A stretch of DNA of 44,745 nucleotides from an uncultured Lachnospiraceae bacterium (GTDB lineage: Bacteria > Bacillota > Clostridia > Lachnospirales > Lachnospiraceae): assembly GCA_948441955.1 (NCBI GenBank), contig CAOJQZ010000011.1, positions 1 through 44,745 on the forward strand, given 5' to 3'. The notes below the pieces were generated by a model, which worked only from the letters and a program-made list of their open reading frames with translations, was not told the DNA's origin and ran no database searches. Of the stretch, positions 7,460 through 15,156 are shown piece after piece. The translations under genes were made by a program, and so were the position numbers. The first letter of the stretch is position 1; each line of letters begins with the position of its first letter.

Positions 7460-8890
7460 CTATTTTTTAAGAAGTTTTTTGGCAGAGATTCCGGGCTCCG
7501 TCATATGCGTTGGCTCCAAAATCTCATCCAGCTCCTTTTCATTCATCAGATTTTCCTTCAGAATCAGGGAGCGTACGGACTCACCGGTTGCCATAGCAGC
7601 TTTTGCGATAATAGCAGCCTTTTCATATCCTACGTGAGGACAGATAGCGGTGATAATTCCTACGCTGTTTTCTACCAGATAACGGCATCTGGTTTCATTA
7701 GCAGTGATTCCGGTGACGCAGTTATCCACAAAGGTCTGTACAGCGTATGACAGTGTGTCAATGGACTGGAACATACAGTAAAAGATAATAGGCTCAAAAG
7801 CATTAAGCTCCAGCTGTCCGGCTTCTGCCGCCATAGTGATAGTCACGTCATTGCCGATAATATTGAAGGCAACCTGGTTAACAACCTCCGGAATTACCGG
7901 ATTTACTTTTCCAGGCATGATGGAAGAACCATTTTGCTTTGCCGGAAGATTGATCTCCCCGAATCCGGCTCTTGGGCCAGAGGACATCAGGCGGAGATCG
8001 TTAGCGATTTTAGACAATGTAACAGCGCAGGCTTTGATGGCTCCTGATACGGCTACGAAGGGATCCAGGTTCTGTGTTGCGTCAATCAAGTCAAAAGCCT
8101 GTACCAGTTCCATATCAGAAACTTCTGACAGGTTGGGAACAATACGTTTCAGGTAAGAGGCGTCAGCGTTGATGCCTGTTCCAACAGCGGTACCGCCCAT
8201 GTTCAGCGTACACATTTCATCCATAGCTTTATCCATACGCTTAATATCCCGCATGATAGCTACAGAGTACGCACGAAATTCCTGTCCGAGACGGATCGGC
8301 ACAGCATCCTGCATCTGGGTGCGTCCCATCTTGATTATATGGTCAAATTCCTCTGCTTTTGCAACAAGCGCCTTGTGCAGCCTCAGAAGCTCCTCTTTCA
8401 GCTTTTTTAAAAGGCGCAGAGACGTCATCTTTCCTGCAGTTGGAATTACGTCGTTGGTAGACTGTCCGCAATTAACATGATCATTAGGATTTACGATGGT
8501 GTAATCTCCCTTTTGTCCGCCGAGGATCTCGATAGCGCGGTTTGCAATAACTTCATTGGCATTCATGTTAATGGAAGTTCCGGCGCCGCCCTGGATAGGA
8601 TCTACGATGAAATCTTTATGCATTTTCCCTTCCAGGATTTCATCGCATGCCTTAACAATAGCATCGGCAATTTTCTTGTCGAGGATGCCGACCTCACAGT
8701 TTGTAATGGCAGCGGCTTTTTTAATGTATGCCAGACTGTTGATGATTTCCGGGTGCATATTCAGTCCTGTGATGCGGAAATTTTCCGCTGCCCGAAGTGA
8801 CTGCACTCCATAATATACTTCCTCTGGTACATCCTTTGTTCCGATGGAATCATGTTCAATTCTAAAATCTTTTTTCTTTGTATCGCTCAT
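7460..8890 (-). CDS. aspA: Aspartate ammonia-lyase
   Basis: Reversibly converts aspartate to fumarate and ammonia. The 476 residues match bacterial aspartases. The superfamily signature GSSIMPGKVNP is at 321-331, with GQSTNDV at 142-148 and GRTQMQDA at 189-196. The segment GAGTSINMNANEV (102-114) is the aspartase form; class II fumarases typically read GSGTQTNMNVNEV, so aspartase is preferred. GGAGG precedes the start. It is the second gene after malic enzyme, 30 bases apart, and converges on the SfsA-MutY gene with only 16 bases between stops and no visible terminator there. Confidence 0.92.
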   Translation of the reverse strand: MSDTKKKDFRIEHDSIGTKDVPEEVYYGVQSLRAAENFRITGLNMHPEIINSLAYIKKAAAITNCEVGILDKKIADAIVKACDEILEGKMHKDFIVDPIQGGAGTSINMNANEVIANRAIEILGGQKGDYTIVNPNDHVNCGQSTNDVIPTAGKMTSLRLLKKLKEELLRLHKALVAKAEEFDHIIKMGRTQMQDAVPIRLGQEFRAYSVAIMRDIKRMDKAMDEMCTLNMGGTAVGTGINADASYLKRIVPNLSEVSDMELVQAFDLIDATQNLDPFVAVSGAIKACAVTLSKIANDLRLMSSGPRAGFGEINLPAKQNGSSIMPGKVNPVIPEVVNQVAFNIIGNDVTITMAAEAGQLELNAFEPIIFYCMFQSIDTLSYAVQTFVDNCVTGITANETRCRYLVENSVGIITAICPHVGYEKAAIIAKAAMATGESVRSLILKENLMNEKELDEILEPTHMTEPGISAKKLLKK

Positions 8891-8920
8891 TTTTTTCCTC
8901 CAATGTTTATCTTAGTCTTT

Positions 8921-10093
8921 TTATATTCTGGCAACGCCTGTCTTTCTTGCTGCTTCTGCCACTGCTGCTGCTACGGTATCTTTAATACGAGGGTCAAAGG
9001 CATGGGGAAGGATATAGTCTGCGTTCAGCTCTTCCGGGCTTACAAGGCCTGCAATAGCATATGCGGCGGCAACCTTCATTTCATCATTAATGTCAGATGC
9101 ACGGACATCCAGTGCACCTCTGAACAAAGCCGGGAAGCAGAGAACATTATTTACCTGATTTGGATAGTCAGAGCGTCCGGTAGAAACAACCGCGGCTCCG
9201 GCAGCCTTAGCTTCCTCCGGAAAGATTTCCGGCGTAGGATTTGCACAGGCAAATATGACAGGATTCTCAGCCATTGTTTTGACCATGTCGGAAGTCAGAG
9301 TCTTTGGAGCGGAGACTCCGATGAATACGTCTGCTCCCTGTATTACTTCAGAGAGGGTGCCTTTTTCCTTTGAGGTGTTGGTGATTTCAGCCATTTCCTT
9401 TTTGATAGCATTAAGATCCTCTCTGCCCTTGTAGATTGCGCCCTTGCGATCTGTCATAATCACATTCTTAAGCCCCATGGACATAAGAAGTTTAATAATT
9501 GCGATTCCGGCGGCTCCGGCTCCGGAGGTTACAATCTTAACATTCTCAAGCTTCTTGCCGACTACCTTTAAGGCATTGATAAGACCAGCCAGAGTGATCA
9601 CGGCAGTTCCGTGCTGATCATCGTGGAAAATTGGGATATCGCATACTTTTTTTAATTTTTCTTCAATTTCAAAGCAGCGGGGAGCTGAAATATCTTCCAG
9701 ATTAATTCCGCCGAAGCTTCCCGCCAGAAGGCTGACAGTTTTGACGATTTCGTCCACATCCTTGCTTCTCAGACACAGAGGAATTGCATCCACATCGCCG
9801 AATTCTTTGAAAAGTACACATTTTCCTTCCATTACAGGCATACCGGCTTCGGGTCCGATATCGCCAAGTCCCAGTACGGCAGTGCCGTCTGTTATTACGG
9901 CTACAGTATTCCACCTGCGGGTCAGTTCGAAGCTTTTGCTCACATCCTTTTGGATTTCAAGACAGGGGCTGGCAACTCCGGGAGTATAAGCCAGACTTAA
10001 CGCTTCCCTGGAATCCACAGCTGCTCTGGATGTGATTTCCAGCTTTCCCCTCAGGTCATAGTGCATCTTTAATGATTCTTCTGCATAATTCAT
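8921..10093 (-). CDS. Malic enzyme (oxaloacetate-decarboxylating malate dehydrogenase)
   Basis: Oxidatively decarboxylates malate to pyruvate with NAD(P). This is the short bacterial form of 390 residues without the phosphotransacetylase-like tail of long MaeB. Seen: TPGVASP near 37, GLGDIGP at 75-81, NLEDI at 131-135, FHDDQHGTA at 156-164 and the dinucleotide motif SGAGAAG at 190-196. Start is ATG at 10093 after GGAGGA. It heads a two-gene operon with aspA. With a fumarase encoded elsewhere, the pair could route aspartate through fumarate and malate to pyruvate; that link is inference. Confidence 0.92.
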   Translation of the reverse strand: MNYAEESLKMHYDLRGKLEITSRAAVDSREALSLAYTPGVASPCLEIQKDVSKSFELTRRWNTVAVITDGTAVLGLGDIGPEAGMPVMEGKCVLFKEFGDVDAIPLCLRSKDVDEIVKTVSLLAGSFGGINLEDISAPRCFEIEEKLKKVCDIPIFHDDQHGTAVITLAGLINALKVVGKKLENVKIVTSGAGAAGIAIIKLLMSMGLKNVIMTDRKGAIYKGREDLNAIKKEMAEITNTSKEKGTLSEVIQGADVFIGVSAPKTLTSDMVKTMAENPVIFACANPTPEIFPEEAKAAGAAVVSTGRSDYPNQVNNVLCFPALFRGALDVRASDINDEMKVAAAYAIAGLVSPEELNADYILPHAFDPRIKDTVAAAVAEAARKTGVARI

Positions 10094-10159
10094 GAGTTAT
10101 GTCCTCCTACTATTTTCCTAGTGCATTCCCTTAACAGCTTTTATTTTGGATGCCTTCAT

Positions 10160-10188
10160 TATAGAAACTTCCAGAGTGAAAATCAAAT
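10160..10188 (-). promoter_or_regulatory. Promoter of the malic enzyme-aspA operon
   Basis: On the minus strand TTGATT (plus-strand 10183-10188), a 17-base spacer and a perfect TATAAT (10160-10165). It lies about 70 bases upstream of the malic enzyme start. Confidence 0.7.
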
Positions 10189-10196
10189 ACTTATAT

Positions 10197-10222
10197 TGTT
10201 ATAGTAATTATAACCAATTATT
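10197..10222. promoter_or_regulatory. AT-rich dyad upstream of the malic enzyme promoter
   Basis: A near-palindrome, roughly TTGTTATAGTAATTATAACCAA, sits just upstream of the -35 box. The position suits an activator or repressor site for the malic enzyme-aspA operon. The binding protein is unknown and the boundaries are approximate. Confidence 0.35.
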
Positions 10223-10257
10223 TATATCTTATATCTTCTTCTGGCAAGGTCATAACT

Positions 10258-10297
10258 TTAAAATAAAAACTGTCAGCAGAACTACATCTGCTGACAG
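10258..10297 (-). terminator. Rho-independent terminator of the XRE gene
   Basis: An 11-bp perfect stem, CTGTCAGCAGA (10270-10280) with TCTGCTGACAG (10287-10297), and a six-base loop. Read on the minus strand it is followed by a T-rich tract (10258-10269), so it ends the transcript of the XRE regulator and insulates the malic enzyme promoter. Confidence 0.8.
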
Positions 10298-10367
10298 ATC
10301 CTTTGCTATTTGAAAAAGCTGGGTTATTTATTTTATCCTTGTCTGCCGAATCGCCTGCTGGCGTCAA

Positions 10368-10733
10368 TTATCCTGCATTTACGGGTTCTTCCTTTGAGAT
10401 AAGGGCGTTGTCACGCTCATTCATACAGACCTGAATGATACGAAAACGCCCCTGAGGGGTAGCGGCATGATATCCGTCAAGCAATAATTGATCCTCATGC
10501 GTTATGGAGTTCCATACATCCTGGTGATTCGTTGTATCAGAAAGACAAAGCAAATAATCTGTAGTAACATGAAAATACTGTGCAAGATTGACAATAGCGC
10601 TGACACTGGGAAAGTATCGGCGGTTTTTCCAATTTGTAATACTTCCGTTGGCTAGTTTCGCAACTTTTTCCAGTTCTTTATTGGTAATTCCGTCTTGTTC
10701 CTGCAGAGCTAAAATGCGTTCAATTGTATCCAT
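10368..10733 (-). CDS. XRE-family helix-turn-helix regulator
   Basis: A 121-residue DNA-binding protein. Residues about 5-63 form a Cro/C1-type helix-turn-helix (ITNKELEKVAKLANGSITNW, then PSVSAIVNLAQYFHVTTDYLL); the rest is a short domain of unknown role. I chose ATG 10733 because GGAGG lies seven bases upstream and the domain then starts at the usual place; an upstream in-frame start at 10790 would add 19 residues through the promoter region. It is divergent from the dpp-type operon and its promoter overlaps a strong plus-strand promoter, so self-regulation or control of the neighbouring region is possible but unproven. Confidence 0.8.
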   Translation of the reverse strand: MDTIERILALQEQDGITNKELEKVAKLANGSITNWKNRRYFPSVSAIVNLAQYFHVTTDYLLCLSDTTNHQDVWNSITHEDQLLLDGYHAATPQGRFRIIQVCMNERDNALISKEEPVNAG

Positions 10734-10769
10734 ATAAACCTCCAAAATATAGAAATCTATAAAATACCC

Positions 10770-10798
10770 TTGACAAATAGTGAAATCCATATTAAACT
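10770..10798 (+). promoter_or_regulatory. Strong plus-strand promoter facing the noncoding leader
   Basis: TTGACA (10770-10775), 17 bases, TAAACT (10793-10798). It points away from the XRE gene into about 430 bases without a protein-coding gene before dppB. It could drive a long dpp leader or a small RNA. Confidence 0.55.
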
Positions 10799-10813
10799 TT
10801 TACTGTCGGTAAA
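10799..10813. promoter_or_regulatory. Candidate XRE operator at the transcription start
   Basis: TTTAC, five bases, GTAAA: a short palindrome of the size XRE-family dimers bind, placed immediately after the -10 box of the plus-strand promoter. A repressor bound here would block that promoter. Inferred from position and symmetry only. Confidence 0.35.
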
Positions 10814-11238
10814 GGTTGTTTTAAGGGTACGAAAACATACCCGCTCAATGTATATTTTGATTGGCAGGTTATTATTAATTTAAAAAGTCTGACACCTTTA
10901 TTATAATTAATAAATCCTACTTTGTCAAATTTTTCTAAATTCGATAGGAGCGAAGCAGGTTCAATCTTTGCCGAGAAGGAAAAGTAAATGCGAGTGCTCG
11001 TCTGTGCTGAAGATTTTCATTTCAGCGAATTTTGCTATAAAACTGTTATAAAAACATTATGTTCTGGATAGTGTGTATCACCCTTCTGGTGTTTTTGTGA
11101 TGCAGTTACACAGAAAAAGATTATGGATTAAAGATTATCCCGATTCGGCTGGGACCTTTTATGGTGTTGGGAGACTTTGATTATAAAGTAACTTGTAGAC
11201 TATGATAAATATTTATACTTTTATACGAGGAGGCATAA
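10814..11238 (+). other. Noncoding interval before dppB
   Basis: I see no convincing protein gene here. The contents are a hairpin GGGTA/TACCC (10825-10842); a 9-bp inverted repeat TTATTAATT (10872-10880) and AATTAATAA (10905-10913) flanking an AT-rich stretch with a possible -10 TATAAT at 10902; a more GC-rich stretch around 10943-11035 with local stems such as GCTGAA/TTCAGC; and a weak CACC/GGTG stem followed by five Ts at 11079-11096. It may be a regulatory leader or carry a small RNA. I could not match it to a riboswitch class. Confidence 0.4.
11177..11206 (+). promoter_or_regulatory. Promoter proximal to dppB
   Basis: TTGATT (11177-11182), 18 bases, TATGAT (11201-11206), about 32 bases before the dppB start and its GAGGAGG ribosome site. 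This is the likely main promoter of the transporter operon. Confidence 0.6.
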
Positions 11239-12192
11239 ATGGGAAAGTACATCTTAAAAAGAATGCTAATGCTGATTCCGGTTATTTTAGGCGTGATTTT
11301 TATAGTTTTCTTTATTATGTCACTTTCGCCAGTGAATCCTGCCGAGGTGATTTTGGGCGATGGGGCAACGGAAGAATCTATTGCCGCAAAAGAAGAAGAG
11401 CTGGGTTTGAATGATCCTTTTCCTGTCAGATTTGGAAATTATGTATCAGACCTTCTTCGCGGAGATATGGGAATAGGCTGGAGAACGGAAATAAGTGTTG
11501 CTGAAGCAATCAAGCAGGTATTGCCAAATACGTTGGTTCTGGCCTTTGGAAGTATGATTATCGCTATTGCAATTGGAATTCCGCTTGGAATCTTCTCGGC
11601 AAAACACCAGAATAGTATAGTTGATAATCTTGCAATGATATTAGCATTGGTAGGGATTTCGATGCCGTTGTTCTGGCTCGGGCTTCTATTGGTTATTGTG
11701 TTTTCTGTTAACCTTCATTGGTTTCCGTCTTCGGGATTTGACAAAGCAAGCCTGATGACAATGCTTAAAAGCGCTTTTTTGCCGATTATTACACTGGCAA
11801 CACTCCCTACGGCAATGATAACCAGAATGACGCGGTCGTCCATGCTGGATATTGTGAGACAGGACTACATAGATACGGCTCGGGCTAAAGGCGTAAAGGA
11901 ATCGATTATCACGCGTAAGCACATGCTGAAAAATGCGTTGATTCCAATTATAACAATTATTGGCCTGCAGTTTGGTACGCAGTTAAGCGGGGCCATACTG
12001 ACGGAAACTGTTTTTTCATGGCCGGGAATAGGCCGTTTGACGATTGAGTCAATAAAGACAAAGGATCAGCAGACGGTTTTAGGATGTGTTGTCGTCATAT
12101 CACTGATGTTTTCTCTTGTCAATTTGATTGTTGATATTTTGTATGCGTATGTTGACCCGCGTATTAAGGCAAAGTATACAAAGAAAAGATAA
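11239..12192 (+). CDS. dppB: Dipeptide/oligopeptide-type ABC transporter permease (DppB-like)
   Basis: The first of two membrane subunits of a peptide/nickel-type ABC importer. The 317 residues start with the typical one-segment N-terminus (KRMLMLIPVILGVIFIVF), followed by about five further membrane segments. The EAA loop that contacts the ATPases is visible around YIDTARAKGVKESIITRKHMLKNA, and the family-typical GTQLSGAILTETVFSWPGIG follows. GAGGAGG precedes the ATG. The family carries peptides but also nickel, sugars and other small molecules, so the name does not fix the substrate; the downstream enzymes suggest a catabolic substrate. Confidence 0.9.
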   Translation: MGKYILKRMLMLIPVILGVIFIVFFIMSLSPVNPAEVILGDGATEESIAAKEEELGLNDPFPVRFGNYVSDLLRGDMGIGWRTEISVAEAIKQVLPNTLVLAFGSMIIAIAIGIPLGIFSAKHQNSIVDNLAMILALVGISMPLFWLGLLLVIVFSVNLHWFPSSGFDKASLMTMLKSAFLPIITLATLPTAMITRMTRSSMLDIVRQDYIDTARAKGVKESIITRKHMLKNALIPIITIIGLQFGTQLSGAILTETVFSWPGIGRLTIESIKTKDQQTVLGCVVVISLMFSLVNLIVDILYAYVDPRIKAKYTKKR

Positions 12193-12212
12193 AGGAAGGG
12201 AGGTAACGGCAT

Positions 12213-13121
12213 ATGCATAAATCGAAAAAAGGTACAAATAATCAGGAAGTCAAAGCACGTTCTCTGTGGCAGGACGCATGGAGACGGTTGAAGAAGAATA
12301 AACTTGCATACATTGGTTTCATTTTTATTATAATTCTTGTCCTTATTTCATTATCAACACTCTTAATTGATTTATTCACGAATAATGCTATCTATGACAA
12401 ATATGTAATAGAAATGAATCTTGCTGATAAGTTAAAACCCCCTTCAGGTGATCATTCTTTTGGTCAGGATGAGTTTGGCCGTGATATTTTTCTGAGAATT
12501 ATATGGGGGACCAGATATTCCCTTTCATTGGGTGTTTCTACGGTTATCCTGTCACTGATTGTAGGGGGCTTATTAGGAGCCATAGCTGGGTTTTACGGAG
12601 AATTGGCAGATAACATTATTATGCGTATTATGGATGTTTTTTTGGCAATACCGCCTATGCTTATGGCGATATCCCTTGTTGCCGCACTGGGAACAAGCCT
12701 TGTGAATATTGTTGTAGCTATTGCAATTTCCTACGTTCCCACATTTGCCAGAGTTGTACGTGCTTCGGTACTGACAATAAAAGATCAGGATTTTATTGAA
12801 GCCGCCAGATCCTACGGAGCCAATGATCTGCGGATTATTATGAAGTATATTCTGCCTAACTGCCTGACACCGGTTATTGTGCAGGCAACGCTAAGTGTTG
12901 CAAGTGCAATTCTTATGATCGCAAGTTTATCGTTTATGGGTCTTGGAATTCAGCCGCCTATCCCTGAGTGGGGCGCTATGCTTGTCAACGCAAGAACATA
13001 TATCAGATCAGGGTGGCATATAACTGTCTTTCCTGGAATGGCAATTATGCTGACGCTGCTGGCGATGAACCTGATGGGCGACGGCTTAAGAGATGCATTG
13101 GATCCTAAGCTGAAAGACTAA
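12213..13121 (+). CDS. dppC: Dipeptide/oligopeptide-type ABC transporter permease (DppC-like)
   Basis: The second membrane subunit, 302 residues. It has the family N-terminal cytoplasmic stretch (LWQDAWRRLKKNKLAYIGF) before the first membrane segment, the HSFGQDEFGRDIFLRIIWGTR signature of OppC/DppC proteins, about six membrane helices, and an EAA loop near DFIEAARSYGANDLRIIMKYILPN. It starts 20 bases after dppB behind GGGAGG. It pairs with DppB to form the channel. Confidence 0.9.
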   Translation: MHKSKKGTNNQEVKARSLWQDAWRRLKKNKLAYIGFIFIIILVLISLSTLLIDLFTNNAIYDKYVIEMNLADKLKPPSGDHSFGQDEFGRDIFLRIIWGTRYSLSLGVSTVILSLIVGGLLGAIAGFYGELADNIIMRIMDVFLAIPPMLMAISLVAALGTSLVNIVVAIAISYVPTFARVVRASVLTIKDQDFIEAARSYGANDLRIIMKYILPNCLTPVIVQATLSVASAILMIASLSFMGLGIQPPIPEWGAMLVNARTYIRSGWHITVFPGMAIMLTLLAMNLMGDGLRDALDPKLKD

Positions 13122-13142
13122 AGAATAAAGGAGAGACATATT

Positions 13143-14114
13143 ATGGAGGATTATATTTTACAGATAAAGGATCTGTGCGTAAAATATGTCACATTTGACG
13201 GCGTTGTTTCAGCAGTTAACAATGCAAACCTGAATATAAAAAGGGGAACATCCATCGGTCTTGTAGGTGAAACAGGCGCAGGTAAAACAACGATAGCGAA
13301 ATCTATTATGAAGCTTATCCCCTCGCCGCCAGGAGTTACAGACAGCGGTGAAATCATATTCAACGGCGAAGACATTATTCAGATGTCGGAGGATAAGATG
13401 CGGAAAATCAGAGGAAATGATATTACTATGATTTTTCAGGATCCAATGTCATCCTTAAATCCTGTTTTAACAGTAGGAGATCAAATTGCAGAAGTTATAC
13501 AGTGTCATTCATCCATTGATAAAAAGGCTGCATTTAAAAAGGCGGAAGAAATGCTGAATATGGTTGGTATTTCCTCTGAGCGTATCAACGAATATCCATT
13601 TCAGTTTTCAGGTGGAATGAAGCAGAGAGTGGTTATAGCTATTGCATTGGCATGTAATCCGCACCTTCTGATTGCGGATGAGCCGACGACGGCGCTGGAT
13701 GTGACAATACAGGCTCAGGTTTTGGATATGATGAAGGAACTTCGTAAGAATCAAAACACTTCGATGCTGCTCATTTCCCATGATTTAGGGGTTGTAGCAG
13801 AAAACTGCGAGGAGATAGCAATCATATATGCCGGAGAGATAGTAGAATATGGAAATGTACGGGATGTATTTAAAAACTTTGCACACCCATATACGAAGGG
13901 ATTGTTCGGCTCTATTCCCAAGTTAAATGAAGATGTTGAACGCCTGACTCCGATTAAAGGATTGATGGCGGATCCGATGAATCTGCCAAAAGGCTGCTGT
14001 TTTTGCGAACGCTGCGAGTATGCAGACGAGCGGTGCAGAGAAAATAAACCGGGGCAGACCATTTTGGAAAACGGCCACTATGTAAAATGTTTCAAATATG
14101 ATAATAAAGGGTAG
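13143..14114 (+). CDS. dppD: Dipeptide/oligopeptide-type ABC transporter ATPase (DppD-like)
   Basis: A cytoplasmic ATP-hydrolysing subunit of 323 residues. Walker A reads GETGAGKTT near residue 37, the signature is FSGGMKQR, Walker B is LLIADEPTTALD, and the switch histidine lies in LLISHDLG. The C-terminal oligopeptide/dipeptide extension is cysteine-rich (GCCFCERCEYADERC), a feature of OppD/DppD proteins that can hold an iron-sulfur cluster in some members. It starts 21 bases after dppC behind AAGGAGAG and abuts dppF. Confidence 0.9.
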   Translation: MEDYILQIKDLCVKYVTFDGVVSAVNNANLNIKRGTSIGLVGETGAGKTTIAKSIMKLIPSPPGVTDSGEIIFNGEDIIQMSEDKMRKIRGNDITMIFQDPMSSLNPVLTVGDQIAEVIQCHSSIDKKAAFKKAEEMLNMVGISSERINEYPFQFSGGMKQRVVIAIALACNPHLLIADEPTTALDVTIQAQVLDMMKELRKNQNTSMLLISHDLGVVAENCEEIAIIYAGEIVEYGNVRDVFKNFAHPYTKGLFGSIPKLNEDVERLTPIKGLMADPMNLPKGCCFCERCEYADERCRENKPGQTILENGHYVKCFKYDNKG

Positions 14115-15098
14115 GTGAATGAGTTGGGCGCGAATGCATTATTGCAAGTAGAGCATTTAAAAAAATATTTTAAGGTGGGGAAGACATCTCTTCTTCATGC
14201 GGTGGATGATGTCACTTTTTCCTTGAATAAAGGTGAAACCTTGGGTGTTGTTGGTGAATCCGGATGCGGCAAGACAACTTTGGGACGTACATTATTGCGC
14301 TTGCAGGATGCAACTGATGGAAAGATTATCTTTGACGGGCAGGATATTACCAAGTGCAGTAAAAAAGAGATGAAAAACCTAAGGAAGGATATGCAGATTA
14401 TATTTCAGGATCCATATTCCTCATTAAATCCCCGTATGACGATAAAAGAGGCAATTGCAGAACCCCTGATTGTACAAAAGGTCCTGAATTCATGGGATAA
14501 GACTGAAATAGAGAAAACGGTTTATGATATCATGGACCGGGTGGGATTATCCCGGAGGTTTATAAATTCATACCCCCATGAGCTGGATGGAGGACGCAGA
14601 CAAAGGATCGGCGTAGCGAGAGCGATTGTACTTAAACCAAGATTTATTGTCTGTGATGAGCCGGTATCTGCCCTGGATGTTTCTATACAGGCACAGGTTC
14701 TTAATCTTATGCAGGATCTGCAAAGGGATATGGGCCTTACCTATATGTTTATTACACACGATTTATCAGTTGTAAAACATCTTTCTACGGATATTGCGGT
14801 TATGTATCTGGGGCAGCTTGTGGAAAAAGCTCCGGCCAAAGAACTGTTCAAAAATCCATTACATCCATATACGAATGCATTATTGTCAGCGATACCTGTT
14901 CCGGATCCTGAGAATACGACAGAGCGGATATTGCTGAAAGGAGAGTTATCCTCTCCAATTAATCCGAAACCGGGATGCAGGTTTGCTAAAAGATGCGCAT
15001 ATGCCACAGAGGAATGCAGCAAATCAGATATTCCTTTAAGAGAAATTAGAAAAAATCATTTTGTTGCATGTAACAAGGTGGCAGAAGAAACAGAATAA
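14115..15098 (+). CDS. dppF: Dipeptide/oligopeptide-type ABC transporter ATPase (DppF-like)
   Basis: The second ATPase, up to 327 residues. Walker A is GESGCGKTT, Walker B is FIVCDEPVSALD and the switch histidine lies in MFITHDLS. The signature reads LDGGRRQR instead of LSGGQ, a variant seen in clostridial DppF-type ATPases. It probably starts at GTG 14115, directly after the dppD stop; TTG 14124, six bases after AGGTG, is a good alternative. The C-terminal extension keeps the GCRFAKRCAYATEEC pattern. It forms a heterodimer with DppD. Confidence 0.88.
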   Translation: MNELGANALLQVEHLKKYFKVGKTSLLHAVDDVTFSLNKGETLGVVGESGCGKTTLGRTLLRLQDATDGKIIFDGQDITKCSKKEMKNLRKDMQIIFQDPYSSLNPRMTIKEAIAEPLIVQKVLNSWDKTEIEKTVYDIMDRVGLSRRFINSYPHELDGGRRQRIGVARAIVLKPRFIVCDEPVSALDVSIQAQVLNLMQDLQRDMGLTYMFITHDLSVVKHLSTDIAVMYLGQLVEKAPAKELFKNPLHPYTNALLSAIPVPDPENTTERILLKGELSSPINPKPGCRFAKRCAYATEECSKSDIPLREIRKNHFVACNKVAEETE

Positions 15099-15112
15099 CT
15101 GAACAGAAAAAA

Positions 15113-15127
15113 CCATTTTTAAAATGG
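15113..15127 (+). other. Small hairpin between dppF and dppA
   Basis: CCATTT/AAATGG with a three-base loop in the 58-base gap between the ATPase and binding-protein genes. It could protect or process the downstream mRNA so that the binding protein is made in excess, as is common when the binding protein is encoded last. There is no T-run, so it is not a full terminator. Confidence 0.35.
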
Positions 15128-15156
15128 GAAAATAAAGAAAATGAAAGGAGACAGTT

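Noticed and set aside
7334..8813. Several plus-strand reading frames opposite aspA
   Set aside because: They are antisense to a conserved aspartase and have no start signals or protein character.
10940..11165. Possible T-box riboswitch before dppB (GGAAAAGTAA stretch)
   Set aside because: The conserved GGGTGGNACCGCG antiterminator element is absent, and dppB is not a usual T-box target.
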